A DNA stretch of 64,000 nt from Lactobacillus sp. UCMA15818 (GTDB lineage Bacteria > Bacillota > Bacilli > Lactobacillales > Lactobacillaceae): the NCBI RefSeq assembly GCF_030400225.1, contig NZ_VJYB01000006.1, forward strand, positions 1-64,000. Direction: 5' to 3'. Below, piece by piece: positions 34,726 to 44,595 of the stretch (within the stretch, counting starts at the first letter, position 1; every line of letters begins with the position of its first letter). The translations under genes and the position numbers were made by a program. The notes beneath the pieces were generated by a model. The model was not told where the DNA came from. It saw only the letters and a program-made list of their open reading frames with translations, and did not search any database.

Positions 34726-34968
34726 ATGGATAATTATGAATTTATTACGGATATAACTAATTACAAATTTTACACTAATGCAAATACTCGCCAAGTTTTG
34801 CAGCAACAATTTCCTTCAAAAAAAAATCGCGAGTATCAACTTTCGGCGACAGAATTTATTGAGTTTTTGAATTGTTTGTCTATTTATAATTATCATATGA
34901 ATTCAAAATTATTTTTGAACATCTTATCTAAGAAATACTTAAATATAGGCAATCGAATTATAAAGTAA
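34726..34968 (+). CDS. 80-residue hypothetical protein
   Basis: An 80-residue hydrophilic protein (MDNYEFITDITNYKFYTNAN and on) with no domain I recognise. It has a weak ribosome binding site (gtgagtgc) and lies between the GT2 gene and the autolysin gene on the same strand. Base composition is like its neighbours. It may be a cofactor of the glycosyltransferase or an unrelated small gene. Confidence 0.5.
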   Translation: MDNYEFITDITNYKFYTNANTRQVLQQQFPSKKNREYQLSATEFIEFLNCLSIYNYHMNSKLFLNILSKKYLNIGNRIIK

Positions 34969-35082
34969 TCCTTTATTTTACATTAAGATTACAGTCCTTC
35001 TTATAAGCCATCTGACAAATATTCTGTGTTATTCTTAGAGTTGGGGATGTTTATTAGAGAAAAAATACTTATAGGAGGAAAT

Positions 35083-37320
35083 ATGGATAAACATCATAAC
35101 GAAAAGATTCATTATAAAATGTATAAATCCGGTAAATACTGGATATACAGCATGGTAGCAATTTCATCTATCGTTATCGGTTTACAACTAAAACCGATTC
35201 ATACATTGAAAGTCAAGGCTGATAGTATTGCTTCAGTTAATAGTTCCATTACAAGCAGCGGTACTTCCAGCAGCTCTAGTTCTGATAGTTCTTCTAGTAC
35301 AAGCTCTGACTCGAGTTCAATGGTTGGGGATAGTTCGAGTTCTGATACTAGTCAATCTTCTGATACGGCCAGCACTTCTAGCTCTCAAAGTAATGCTGAC
35401 ATTGTGTCCACTGCCACTTCTGCTAGTGCAAGTTCTGCTTCAGCTTCTGGGGATAGCTCAAGCTCTGACACTAGCCAAGCTGCTGATACAAGCAGTACGT
35501 CAAGTTCGCAAAGTGATACAGATACAGATACCACCTCTACTGCAACTTCTTCCAGTGTGGATGCTGCTTCAGCTTCTGAAGCTAGCTCAAGCTCTGACAC
35601 TAGTCAAACCGCTGATACAAGCAGTACGTCAAGTTCGCAAAGTGATACGGGCACCGCTTCCACTGCCACTTCTGCTAGTCCAAGTTCTGCTTCAGCTTCT
35701 GAAGCTAGCTCAAGCTCTGACACTAGTCAAGCCGCTGATACAAGTAGTACGTCAAGTTCACAAAGTGATACGGACACCGCTTCCACTGCCACTTCTGCTA
35801 GTGTAAGTTCAAGTTCTACTGTTACAGTAACTTCTAGTTCTACTACAAGTAAGGCTTCCAAAGCAACTACCAGTACCTCTAGTACTAGCACAACGGGAAC
35901 ACTGACAGATAGTGAACTTGAAGCTGCAATTGCTAAAATTGAAGCAGCTAATACTTCTACTTACAGTTCAAAAGTTTCTTCTTTCCTTAACAAAATTATT
36001 TCTGGTGCGATTGAAGGATGGATTAAATATAAAATTCTCCCATCTGTGACCGCAGCTCAAGCGATTCTTGAAAGCAGTTGGGGGACATCGACATTGGCTA
36101 CTACATACCACAATTTATTTGGTATCAAGGCCGGTAGTTCTTGGACTGGAACAACGGTAACATTGAAAACTTCTGAATATTACAGTGGATCGTATCACAC
36201 CGTATATGCTAAATTTCGTGTATACGATAGTGACAACGACAGTATTACTGATCATGCTGAATTGTTAGCGAATAGTTCGCGCTATAGTAATTTAGTCGGT
36301 GAAACAGATTCTGATACAGTTGCAACATTAATCTATGAAGATGGTTATGCAACTGATACTAGTTACACTTCGAAATTAGAAGAAATAATAGCAGAATATG
36401 ACTTGACTGCTTGGGACGAATTGGCATTTGAATACAGTGGAACAACCAGTTCATCGACTGATTCTTCATCTAGTTCAACGTCATCATCTAGCTCAAGCTC
36501 ATCAACTAGTTCAAGTACAACAGCCTCTTCATCGACTAGTTCCAGCTCGTCGTCAACTTACACTGTTAAATCAGGAGATACTTTGTCTAAGATTGCGAAT
36601 ACCTACAGTACGACCGTCAGCAAGTTAGTCTCACTTAATAGTCTTAGTGATGCAGACAAAATCTATGTTGGACAGGTTTTGAAGTTGAGCAGCAGTTCAT
36701 CATCGACGACATCATCTAGCTCATCAACTAGTTCGAGTTCGTCGTCTTCTAGTTCAAGTTCATCATCTACTTACACTGTTAAGTCAGGTGATTCCTTGTC
36801 CAAGATTGCAAAAGCTTATGGTACAACTGTTAGCAAGCTTGCTTCTTTAAACAGTATTTCTAACACAAGTCTGATTTACGTTGGACAAGTCTTGAAGCTC
36901 AGTAGCAGTTCGTCATCATCGACGACATCATCTAGCTCATCAACTAGTTCGAGTTCGTCGTCTTCTAGTTCAAGTTCATCATCTACTTACACCGTTAAGT
37001 CAGGTGATTCCTTGTCCAAGATTGCAAAAGCTTATGGTACGACTGTTAGCAAGCTTGCTTCTTTAAACAGTATTTCTAACACAAGTCTGATTTACGTTGG
37101 ACAAGTTCTGAAGCTAGGTAGCAGTTCATCATCAGCAACGACATCGTCAAGCTCAAGTTCGTCTACTAGTTCAAGTTCATCGTCCACCTATACTGTCAAA
37201 TCAGGGGACACTTTATCTGCACTCGCAAAAGCTTACGGTACAACTGTTAGCAAGCTTGCTTCTTTAAATAGTATCTCTAACACAAGTCTGATTTACGTTG
37301 GACAGACATTAAAGGTCTAA
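35083..37320 (+). CDS. Ser-rich GH73 glucosaminidase with four LysM domains (secreted autolysin)
   Basis: The start at 35083 follows aggagg; the first residues show a KxYKxGKxW-type signal (KMYKSGKYW) before a hydrophobic segment. A Ser/Thr/Asp-rich low-complexity region (about residues 50-265, with 40-residue repeats) is followed by a GH73 domain (275-445; catalytic Glu in [12 protein letters not shown]). Four LysM domains (about 492, 563, 635 and 703 onward) are joined by Ser-rich linkers. It should cleave peptidoglycan glycan strands and bind the wall through LysM. The Ser-rich parts are probable glycosylation targets of the upstream GT2. About 745 residues. Confidence 0.9.
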   Translation: MDKHHNEKIHYKMYKSGKYWIYSMVAISSIVIGLQLKPIHTLKVKADSIASVNSSITSSGTSSSSSSDSSSSTSSDSSSMVGDSSSSDTSQSSDTASTSSSQSNADIVSTATSASASSASASGDSSSSDTSQAADTSSTSSSQSDTDTDTTSTATSSSVDAASASEASSSSDTSQTADTSSTSSSQSDTGTASTATSASPSSASASEASSSSDTSQAADTSSTSSSQSDTDTASTATSASVSSSSTVTVTSSSTTSKASKATTSTSSTSTTGTLTDSELEAAIAKIEAANTSTYSSKVSSFLNKIISGAIEGWIKYKILPSVTAAQAILESSWGTSTLATTYHNLFGIKAGSSWTGTTVTLKTSEYYSGSYHTVYAKFRVYDSDNDSITDHAELLANSSRYSNLVGETDSDTVATLIYEDGYATDTSYTSKLEEIIAEYDLTAWDELAFEYSGTTSSSTDSSSSSTSSSSSSSSTSSSTTASSSTSSSSSSTYTVKSGDTLSKIANTYSTTVSKLVSLNSLSDADKIYVGQVLKLSSSSSSTTSSSSSTSSSSSSSSSSSSSTYTVKSGDSLSKIAKAYGTTVSKLASLNSISNTSLIYVGQVLKLSSSSSSSTTSSSSSTSSSSSSSSSSSSSTYTVKSGDSLSKIAKAYGTTVSKLASLNSISNTSLIYVGQVLKLGSSSSSATTSSSSSSSTSSSSSSTYTVKSGDTLSALAKAYGTTVSKLASLNSISNTSLIYVGQTLKV
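35270..35810 (+). repeat. tandem Ser-rich coding repeats
   Basis: A unit of about 120 bp recurs about four times (blocks around 35388, 35512, 35632 and 35755 share aagttcgcaaagtgatac). It encodes [10 protein letters not shown]-type repeats between the signal peptide and the enzyme domain. Copy number variation by slippage is likely. Confidence 0.8.
36721..37130 (+). repeat. near-identical LysM plus linker duplication, offset 216 bp
   Basis: The stretch from 36721 (tcatcaactagttcgagttc) to about 36920 is repeated almost exactly starting at 36937. It includes LysM units two and three and their Ser-rich linkers. The near-identity at the DNA level implies a recent duplication. Confidence 0.85.
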
Positions 37321-37374
37321 GTATTGCCTGTTTGAATTTCTAAAGAGTCCCAATATTCTAAACAAACTAAAACT

Positions 37375-37421
37375 AGTTCTGACATTAATTGATGAAAATC
37401 AGCCAATGCCAGAACTTTTTG
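37375..37421 (+). terminator. terminator of the autolysin gene
   Basis: Arms agttctgacatt (37375-37386) and aatgccagaact (37405-37416) are followed by T residues. Confidence 0.8.
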
Positions 37422-37685
37422 TTTAATATGTTAAATTTATTTCATCCTATCTGTTCTAAAAGAAGGAAAGGGTAGATGAAATACAAGATATAAAAAACGC
37501 TTATTTTACATGAAAATCAACAAGTTTACGTATCATTCAAACACCAGATACCATCTATGAATAATGTTTACTTCCGTATATATCTACTATTTTTTAAAAA
37601 ACACAGTTATAAAATTAATTTTTATTCATCTTTATGCTATAATAGCAACATCATATGAATATAAAGGATGATTTGGTGATTAAAA
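37422..37685. other. intergenic region with promoter of the M20 peptidase gene
   Basis: The stretch holds an imperfect inverted repeat (37439-37482, ends atttcatc/gatgaaat) of unknown role. A clear extended -10, TGCTATAAT, ends at 37643 about 43 bp before the next gene. I see no other feature. Confidence 0.5.
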
Positions 37686-38849
37686 ATGGATAAAAAAACA
37701 AAAATCGAAATTTTAAAAAATATTTTGGCAATTGAATCAGTTAATGATAATGAAACGGCGGTCGCTGACTATATCGCTTCCTTATTCACTGATTACCCAG
37801 ACATAAAAATCGAAAAAGTTCCTTATGCTCCCAACCGTGATAATTTAGTAATATCGATTGGTAATTCAGGCCCCATCTTAGGATATTCTGGTCACATGGA
37901 TGTCGTTGCCCCTGGCAATCTGGCTGACTGGTCAACCCCACCTTTTGAACCAACTATCATAGATAACCGAATTTTCGGTCGTGGTGCGACTGATATGAAA
38001 GGCGGTTTGTCAGCCTTAGTTGTTGCGTTGCTCGAACTACTTGAAAAAAAGATTGAGCTTCCGGGTCGAGTTCGACTTCTAGCAACAGTCGGTGAAGAAA
38101 CAGGTGAATATGGGGCCGCTCAGCTAACCAAGCTAGGTTATGCAGACAACTTGGCTGGCTTGTTAATTGCAGAACCAACAGACAACATGCAACGAATTGT
38201 TTATACGGCTCGGGGCGTGATTGACTACAAAGTAACCTCTAAAGGAAAATCTGCTCATAGTGCTCGTCCGCAATATGGCATCAATGCGATTGATAATTTA
38301 ATTGAATTCTACAAACTTGCAAAGACTCGGCTAGCAAAATTCACTGCAACTGATGAAGTTCTTGGCGGTGTTACGCATAATATTACAGTTATCAACGGTG
38401 GCGAACAAGTCAATAATATTCCTTCATATGCAGAACTTTTAGGAAACATACGGACAATTCCGCAATACCCAAATAAATTGTTTTACGCAGAACTTGAAAA
38501 AATTATTGCTGAATTAAATGAACAAACAAATTTCAATCTAGCAATCACATATAGTTTCCCAGAAGAAGCTATTCCCGGTAGCCCAGATTCCCCAATAATT
38601 AAAATTGCAACGCAAGTTCATTCCAAATATTGGAGTCAACCAGTAGCTATTACCGGAAGTCTGGGTGCTAATGACGGTGCCGAATTCTTGCAAGCAAAGG
38701 GATCCTTCAACAATATCGTTATTGGACCAGGCTCCAATACTTCGCACCAAAGTAATGAGTACGTTGACGTTGATTCTTACTTAAAAGCAATTGATTTTTA
38801 CCAAGATTTCGCACTAACTTTTTTAAGTAAACAAACAGCAAATAACTAG
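37686..38849 (+). CDS. M20 metallopeptidase, succinyl-diaminopimelate desuccinylase/ArgE-like
   Basis: The 387-residue protein has the M20 metal-binding layout. This includes GYSGHMDVVAPG (His-x-Asp), FGRGATDMKGG (bridging Asp), GEETGEYGA (catalytic and metal Glu) and a C-terminal GSNTSHQSNEYV His. It resembles ArgE/DapE enzymes, which remove an acyl group from N-acyl amino acids: N-succinyl-diaminopimelate in lysine/cell-wall synthesis, or acetylornithine. No lysine or arginine gene is adjacent, so the substrate is uncertain. An extended -10 promoter lies just upstream. Confidence 0.85.
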   Translation: MDKKTKIEILKNILAIESVNDNETAVADYIASLFTDYPDIKIEKVPYAPNRDNLVISIGNSGPILGYSGHMDVVAPGNLADWSTPPFEPTIIDNRIFGRGATDMKGGLSALVVALLELLEKKIELPGRVRLLATVGEETGEYGAAQLTKLGYADNLAGLLIAEPTDNMQRIVYTARGVIDYKVTSKGKSAHSARPQYGINAIDNLIEFYKLAKTRLAKFTATDEVLGGVTHNITVINGGEQVNNIPSYAELLGNIRTIPQYPNKLFYAELEKIIAELNEQTNFNLAITYSFPEEAIPGSPDSPIIKIATQVHSKYWSQPVAITGSLGANDGAEFLQAKGSFNNIVIGPGSNTSHQSNEYVDVDSYLKAIDFYQDFALTFLSKQTANN

Positions 38850-38931
38850 GCATTTATTTTGTTTAAGATCTCGCACTGCGATATGGTTATATTAACTGGT
38901 AATCATTCGTTTAAAATGAGGAGGTCTTTTT

Positions 38932-40269
38932 ATGTCCACAAATTCTTATGACTATGATGTCTTATATCTTGGCAGTGGTCATGGTACATTCGACGGTGCA
39001 ATTCCACTTGCTGCACAAGGTGTCAAAGTTGCCGTTGTTGAAAGCGGACTCGTTGGTGGCACCTGTCCTAATAGGGGATGCAATGCAAAAATTACACTTG
39101 AAGCTCCTGTTGCCCTTGCCAATCAAGTAAGTGATATGCAGGGACTTGTTAGTCCGATTCTAGATTTGAATTGGCAAAACACGATTGCACACAAGCATGA
39201 AGTAATTGATGCTCTACCTGAATTTATCGCTAATTTAATGCAAGATAATGGGATTACCTTGATTAAAGGTCGGGGACATTTTATCGATTCGCACACTATT
39301 ATAGTAAATGGGAAGAAAATCTCAGCAGAAAAATTCGTTATTGCAACGGGAATGCATCCTCACCAATTAGACTTACCTGGACGCCAAATTGTAAATGACA
39401 GTAGTGCTTTTATGAATTTAAAAAAATTGCCTAAGCGAATCGCGATCATTGGTGCGGGATACATCGGAATGGAGTTTGCCTCAATCGCATCTGCGTTTGG
39501 CTCTCAAGTCACAGTCATTTTGCGTGCAGATAAAGCATTAAGAAAATTCCATCCGCCTTTTGTAGAAAAAATAATTGCTAAGCTTAGTCAAGCTGGTGTA
39601 ATTTTTATCAAAAACGCAACTGTTAACTCATTTTCAGATGATTTTGACAGTAAGACTATCCATTACAATGATACTGAAAAAGTTAAAGCTGATTGGATTT
39701 TGGACGCAACTGGACGAACTCCCAACACAACAAGTCTTGGGCTAGAAGGCATCGGAGTAGATTATGACAAGGATGGAGTTATTGTAAATGACTACTTGCA
39801 GACGACTGTCCCCCATATTTATGCAAGTGGGGATGTTTTAAAGAAAACCCAGCCCAAGCTCACTCCCACTGCCATTTTTGAATCGCTTTATCTGATGAAA
39901 ACCTTCACTGGTGCAACGAGTCAACCAATTGATTATCCAGCAATTCCTTCAACTGTCTTCACTATTCCTCGAATTGCAAAAGTCGGTGTGACACCGGAAG
40001 AAGCAGCAAAAAATGACAGTCTAACCGTTTCCACAAATAATATTTTGGATAATTGGTACCGCCATGTTGAAAAAGAAACATTCGGAGAAAACAAATTAGT
40101 CTACACTAAATCACATCAACTCGTGGGTGCAACAGAGATAAGTAATCATGCGGAAGATGTTATTAATACCTTGTTGCCGGCAATTGAGCTTAAGTTAACA
40201 CCTGAGCAGATTGAAAGAATTATCCCTATTTTTCCAACAATTGGATCAGCTGCCTGGGAAAATCTGTAA
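38932..40269 (+). CDS. FAD-dependent pyridine nucleotide-disulfide oxidoreductase
   Basis: The 445-residue flavoprotein has an FAD-binding start (DVLYLGSGHGTFDGAIPLAAQG), the active disulfide in GGTCPNRGCNAKI (Cys45 and Cys50) and a second Rossmann motif IAIIGAGYIGMEFA. The interface domain ends IFPTIGSAAWENL. This places it in class I (glutathione reductase/mercuric reductase-like), with the CxxxxC pair. It lacks the C-terminal HPT/HE catalytic pair in an obvious form, so the acceptor is uncertain; it may reduce a thiol or protein disulfide. The start follows gaggagg. Confidence 0.85.
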   Translation: MSTNSYDYDVLYLGSGHGTFDGAIPLAAQGVKVAVVESGLVGGTCPNRGCNAKITLEAPVALANQVSDMQGLVSPILDLNWQNTIAHKHEVIDALPEFIANLMQDNGITLIKGRGHFIDSHTIIVNGKKISAEKFVIATGMHPHQLDLPGRQIVNDSSAFMNLKKLPKRIAIIGAGYIGMEFASIASAFGSQVTVILRADKALRKFHPPFVEKIIAKLSQAGVIFIKNATVNSFSDDFDSKTIHYNDTEKVKADWILDATGRTPNTTSLGLEGIGVDYDKDGVIVNDYLQTTVPHIYASGDVLKKTQPKLTPTAIFESLYLMKTFTGATSQPIDYPAIPSTVFTIPRIAKVGVTPEEAAKNDSLTVSTNNILDNWYRHVEKETFGENKLVYTKSHQLVGATEISNHAEDVINTLLPAIELKLTPEQIERIIPIFPTIGSAAWENL

Positions 40270-40320
40270 TATATCTGCTAAGTTTTTCTGATTCGTAAAA
40301 CTAGAATATACAAAGAAATA

Positions 40321-40443
40321 AGGGAGTATAAAGTTGAGAAAATTTGAATACTAATTCGAAATTAGGCGAAGAATTAGTACTTATAAAACACTTTTATACA
40401 CAACAAATAGAGAGGTTAAGCCAAACTTTTGGCCCAACCTCTT
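40321..40443 (+). repeat. dispersed MITE-like repeat, copy C
   Basis: About 123 bp. It matches the family at the left end (agggagtat...gagaaaatttgaatac), has a degraded central block and keeps the right end. The right end doubles as a terminator (40411-40448). Confidence 0.65.
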
Positions 40444-40448
40444 ATTTT
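40411..40448 (+). terminator. terminator formed by the right end of repeat C
   Basis: Arms agaggtt...gccaaa and tttggc...aacctct are followed by T residues. The hairpin belongs to the repeat and would end transcription of the oxidoreductase gene. Confidence 0.75.
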
Positions 40449-40542
40449 ATTATCTAGAAAAAAATTGATCCTCAAATTATGTCTTTACTAACTTTTAAAT
40501 TAAAGGTATAATAATGAAATAAATCACATAGGAGGAGTATAT

Positions 40543-40902
40543 ATGGACAACAGCCAAAAACTAACATTCGATTGGAAATATGCACTCCATGCCAATCTAA
40601 TCCTTGCATTTTTTGTTTTTGTACTGAATTTTTCAACAAATAATACAGCACTCTTATTATCATTGATTCCGATAGTTTTCCTACTCTTCCTACGTCACTT
40701 ATTCGAGAAAAAACATGATACCTATAAATTAAAAAATCGGATTTTCTATAAGCCTATCTCCATTACTTGCCTCTTTTTCTTCATCATTGGTGAATTAATA
40801 CTCGCCTTTAACTATCAGACTTCCCAGAATTTGGTGTTGTTATTTTCGTATGCCTTTTCCTGCTCTTTTATTAGGGATGGATTCTCCTCTGAAAAATTAT
40901 AA
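40543..40902 (+). CDS. small integral membrane protein, unknown function
   Basis: The 119-residue protein has about four hydrophobic segments (residues 12-32, 34-51, 76-90 and 95-112 approximately) and a basic loop (RHLFEKKHDTYKLKNR). The start has aggagga and a TATAAT promoter upstream. No family is recognised. Confidence 0.65.
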   Translation: MDNSQKLTFDWKYALHANLILAFFVFVLNFSTNNTALLLSLIPIVFLLFLRHLFEKKHDTYKLKNRIFYKPISITCLFFFIIGELILAFNYQTSQNLVLLFSYAFSCSFIRDGFSSEKL

Positions 40903-40909
40903 GCCATTA

Positions 40910-41935
40910 TTAGAAACCATACTTATTTGAATTTAACTGAATTATATGTTTTAGTTGATTAAAATCATCCTTGATGTTGTATTCATGAATCTCAACTTGT
41001 TTAAGCTCATTGATTTGCCGTTGAAGCAGCTCAACATCATCTTCATCCGTATAACTAACCCAGTTAATATGCTCTAACCAATCAAAATAGGCGTGCTTTC
41101 CTTTACCATAGCTATTTCCAAATAGCAGACATGGAGTTCCTGTCAGTACAGAAAATACCATCGCATGCCATCTATCAGTCACGATAATCTCTTGTTTTGC
41201 AAAAAGCTCCAATTCTTCTCTGAATAATTTTTCGCGGTTAGCTGGAGTAATACGATTGACAGTATCGAGAACCGTATCTGTTTCATCAACACTGCTATTC
41301 TTACTAAGAAGAGCTCTTAGAGCATCAACAGTTGTTTGCTTAACAACTTTCTCACTATCATGTCGTAGCACAATCAGTGCGCTTGATCTCTTTACCTCAT
41401 GTTTTACAGATTTCATGTACAGAACCATATCGGGAGTAAACAAGACCTTATTTTCAAAAGTTGTCTGCATTCGATGATAGCTTTGTGCATCCCTTGCAAT
41501 TAAAAAAAGATGCGGATTCTTTGCATAGGCCTCTTGGCTTAGCTTTTCTTCAGCCTTACCATGTTCATTATCTTCAAAATGTATTGATTGCGGAAACGAA
41601 ATCGTCAGATTATCAACAAATGTGGCAAACACTTTGCGCCGAGCTTCCTCATGATCAGTGTACAAGCTGCCCATATTGCCTCCACCAACAAACGAAACAA
41701 TATCTCCTGGTCTAATAGCCTTTTTAACTACTTCAATCCCCTCATCATTATCATCTTCTAAAATTTCAATAAATTGATATTCTGGAAATTCACGTTCGAT
41801 ATACTTTTTCTGTGCTAAAGATACCGCTTGATCGCCTAAATTAGTGTAGGTAGGTACACCAAAAGAATAGAATTTTGGTAACCTATTAACGGGTAATTCA
41901 TTAATTACTTCAGTTCCAATGTAGAATTCAACCAT
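40910..41935 (-). CDS. polysaccharide pyruvyl transferase-family protein
   Basis: The 341-residue protein matches the family of CsaB/EpsO-type pyruvyl transferases. Evidence includes YTNLGDQAVSLAQKKYI near the start, VGGGNMGSLY in the middle and a C-terminal TDRWHAMVFSVLTGTPCLLF motif (the conserved RxH site). Members transfer pyruvate from phosphoenolpyruvate onto exopolysaccharide or wall polymers. It is isolated from other polysaccharide genes, lying upstream of no glycosyltransferase operon, so its acceptor is unclear. It lies 7 bp from the convergent membrane-protein gene and is downstream of a sugar porter. Confidence 0.85.
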   Translation of the reverse strand: MVEFYIGTEVINELPVNRLPKFYSFGVPTYTNLGDQAVSLAQKKYIEREFPEYQFIEILEDDNDEGIEVVKKAIRPGDIVSFVGGGNMGSLYTDHEEARRKVFATFVDNLTISFPQSIHFEDNEHGKAEEKLSQEAYAKNPHLFLIARDAQSYHRMQTTFENKVLFTPDMVLYMKSVKHEVKRSSALIVLRHDSEKVVKQTTVDALRALLSKNSSVDETDTVLDTVNRITPANREKLFREELELFAKQEIIVTDRWHAMVFSVLTGTPCLLFGNSYGKGKHAYFDWLEHINWVSYTDEDDVELLQRQINELKQVEIHEYNIKDDFNQLKHIIQLNSNKYGF

Positions 41936-41963
41936 ATTATCTCCTACTTTCTTTAACTGACAG

Positions 41964-43337
41964 TTATTTTATTTCTTTACCTGCATCGTATGCTTTTTGT
42001 AATTTATTATGCTTTAACACAAGTGTTGAAAACATAATGCTTACGCCATTTGAGACTGCAAATATAAAGAAGACGACTGCAATCCCGACTACAGATATAA
42101 GAACTGGAAAAATTAGGCTAATCACAAAGTTAGAAAGCCAGACTGTTGCAGTTGAAACAGACATTAATCGTGACTTAATCCTGTTTGGAAAAATCTCAGT
42201 CAAGATTAACCAAGTAACCGGACTAACTATTCCTTGATGACATGCAAGAAAGAGCGCTAAAAATAATAGAATCAAAATATTAGTAATTAATTGTGAAAAT
42301 AACGCAGTTTTCATCGTTATCCCAAGTAAAAGCAAGAACAAAACATTGCCTGCTAAGCCAACTACAAGCATCTTTTTGTGGTTATACTTGTCAATCATTC
42401 TTGTACCTATGATACTTGCGATAAGCGAAACAAAACCAATCAAAATATTTGCATACAATGAATCACCTTGCCCCATTCCTACTTTCTCCATCAATATAGT
42501 GCCATAATACATCACTGCATTAACACCCGAGATTTGCTGAATCAACGCAACCAACATTCCACAAATCAATAAATAGCACAAACTCTTGTTCTTAAAAATA
42601 TCCTTCCAAGAAACCCTAGGTTCATCTTCTTCTGCGGAATCCTCCTTCAATTTATTATAAGCTAATTTGTTGAAACCCAATTTTTTAAAAATACCTTTGG
42701 CTTTCTTATATTGTTTCTCAGCCATAATCCAGATTGGACTATTAGCAATCTTGAATGATCCAATCCAGAGAATTACCGCAGGAATGCTTGCAGAAAAGAC
42801 CATCACTCGCCAGATTGGCGACCAGTCACCCCAAACATTGCCCAAAATTGCGTTAACGATAAAAGCTGTCAACTGACCTAAAACAATTGCAATTGCATTT
42901 TTATTAACATTTACCGTTCTGACAGCCTTAGGGGAAATCTCTGCCAAGTACATCGGAGAAATTCCTGATGCTGCACCAACAGCAACACCCAAAACAAATC
43001 TAAAAGAAGTCATCAGCCAAAAATTTGGTGCAAACGCACATAAAATTGTAGAAATCGTGAATATAACAGCAATAAGTCTTAATGTCCGCCGTCGCCCGAT
43101 ATGGTCCGCAACCTGTCCACATCCTAGTGCCCCAATGCAGGCTCCCAGAATTAGCGAACTTGAAACTATTCCTTGTAACGTTGGACTTAAATCAAGTTCA
43201 GCCTTTTTACTCATAAATGCTAGTGCTCCATTGATAACTCCTGTATCATACCCAAATAAAAAACCACCTAGTGAAATAATATAAACACAGTATCTTAAAA
43301 AACTAGTCTGACTTTTATCCTGACTACCACTATCCAT
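41964..43337 (-). CDS. sugar porter (MFS sugar/H+ symporter)
   Basis: The 457-residue protein has twelve hydrophobic segments and MFS sugar-porter signatures. These are GGFLFGYDTGVINGAL near the start, DHIGRRR between helices 2 and 3, PMYLAEISPKAVR and QQISGVNAVMYYG, and TEIFPNRIKSR near the end. It resembles GalP/XylE/AraE-type porters that import pentoses or hexoses with protons. It lies 28 bp upstream of the pyruvyl transferase gene on the same strand and may be co-transcribed. The substrate is not determined. Confidence 0.9.
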   Translation of the reverse strand: MDSGSQDKSQTSFLRYCVYIISLGGFLFGYDTGVINGALAFMSKKAELDLSPTLQGIVSSSLILGACIGALGCGQVADHIGRRRTLRLIAVIFTISTILCAFAPNFWLMTSFRFVLGVAVGAASGISPMYLAEISPKAVRTVNVNKNAIAIVLGQLTAFIVNAILGNVWGDWSPIWRVMVFSASIPAVILWIGSFKIANSPIWIMAEKQYKKAKGIFKKLGFNKLAYNKLKEDSAEEDEPRVSWKDIFKNKSLCYLLICGMLVALIQQISGVNAVMYYGTILMEKVGMGQGDSLYANILIGFVSLIASIIGTRMIDKYNHKKMLVVGLAGNVLFLLLLGITMKTALFSQLITNILILLFLALFLACHQGIVSPVTWLILTEIFPNRIKSRLMSVSTATVWLSNFVISLIFPVLISVVGIAVVFFIFAVSNGVSIMFSTLVLKHNKLQKAYDAGKEIK

Positions 43338-43571
43338 CAATACTCGCCTCTCTATTATAAAAGCCCTACTTAATACAACACTAAAATATAAAGCTTACTA
43401 TACTTAATTCTAGAGCAAATAATTTTCGTTGTACATAATTATGGAATTTCTCAAATTTATATATAAAATAAAAAGACCTATGCTTTCCACTCGCACAGAC
43501 CTCTTTCTTCGTTATTGTTCTATATTATTAATCAATAATACATTCTACAGATCAGCGGCTAAGTATCCCAC

Positions 43572-44444
43572 TCATTCAACTTGAATCTGAATCTTTATTT
43601 CATTTGAATCCATCAACCATAGATTACCTGTGCTATCCTTATCAAAGGCATATCCAATCACATTCAGATGTTCCTCAATTCGTGAAACTTCCTCTTTATC
43701 GGGTGCAAAAAAAGTATAGTAATCAAGTCCTAAATCATTTTCTGCCATTCCAGGGATATTATGACCATTCCAAATATTTGACCCAATATGATGATGATAA
43801 TCACCTGTTGCAAAGAACTTCGCTTGTTGACCGAAATCAGTCTTCAATGATAATCCCAAAACATCGATATAGAAGTCTTGCGTTTTGTCTAGGTCAGCAA
43901 CCTTCAAGTGTACATGGCCTACGGTCGTTCCGCTTGGAAAGCCTTGCCAGTTCCGATCAGCTGCACCGACTACACCTTCAGCATCCATTTCGATAGTGAT
44001 TGCTGGAATTTCACCATCTGGCTGAACATCCCAAACATCACGTGGCTTATCATGATAGACTTCAATTCCATTGCCTTCTGGATCAGTAAGATAGATTGCT
44101 TCGCTATAGCCATGATCACTAGCTCCAATAACGGGTGCTTTGCTAGTCATATACTTGATAAGTGCATTGCCTAAATCTTTACGTGTTGGTAAATGAAATG
44201 CAACGTGATACAATCCGGTTTTACGTGTCAAAGGTAATGGATTCTCAATCTCTCTCAGTATCAACAATGGTTTTTTATCATTGTTTGCACCTAAAACACT
44301 TTTCATATGACCTTGAGACAACACATTTAACCCAACGACCCGAGAATAAAATTCTGTTTGTTTCACAAGGTTTGCGACCTTCAATGCAACGGTTCCAGTA
44401 TGCGTCTTCTCCGATAACTGAAATTGCGGAATAATAGCTGCCAT
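43572..44444 (-). CDS. VOC-family dioxygenase/glyoxalase-like protein (CatE-type)
   Basis: The 290-residue protein has two tandem VOC repeats (about 15-135 and 165-285). Conserved sites include HTGTVALKVANL, FHLPTRKDLG, ITVGHVHLKVADL (His ligand) and a GIEVYHD metal-site Glu. It resembles the CatE/MhqO group, catechol 2,3-dioxygenases or related ring-cleaving enzymes that respond to quinone stress in Bacillus. The start follows taggagga. In the upstream 150 bp a spaced inverted repeat (agataac/gttatct) may be an operator. Confidence 0.85.
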   Translation of the reverse strand: MAAIIPQFQLSEKTHTGTVALKVANLVKQTEFYSRVVGLNVLSQGHMKSVLGANNDKKPLLILREIENPLPLTRKTGLYHVAFHLPTRKDLGNALIKYMTSKAPVIGASDHGYSEAIYLTDPEGNGIEVYHDKPRDVWDVQPDGEIPAITIEMDAEGVVGAADRNWQGFPSGTTVGHVHLKVADLDKTQDFYIDVLGLSLKTDFGQQAKFFATGDYHHHIGSNIWNGHNIPGMAENDLGLDYYTFFAPDKEEVSRIEEHLNVIGYAFDKDSTGNLWLMDSNEIKIQIQVE

Positions 44445-44595
44445 AATTACTTCCTCCTAATTCTTACTCTAGATAACAAATATCATTAAATCAATAAGTT
44501 ATCTTCATTATACGTGCTTATTAAAAGTAAGCAACATTTTATTCTTTTCTGCCACACAGCTTTCATTATCAAATCAGCAAATTTTACCTCGTTAT

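Noticed and set aside
35228-37320. Regular repeats that could suggest a CRISPR array or extra genes in other frames
   Set aside because: The repeats are coding Ser-rich and LysM segments of one long frame; the other-frame reading frames are low-complexity shadows.
43440-43510. Terminator or leader structure between the VOC and sugar porter genes
   Set aside because: The repeated-looking segments gacctatgc and gcacagacc are not true inverse complements, so no stem forms.
44162-44434. Plus-strand frames inside the VOC gene (several 60-130 residues)
   Set aside because: All are shadows of the conserved minus-strand gene.
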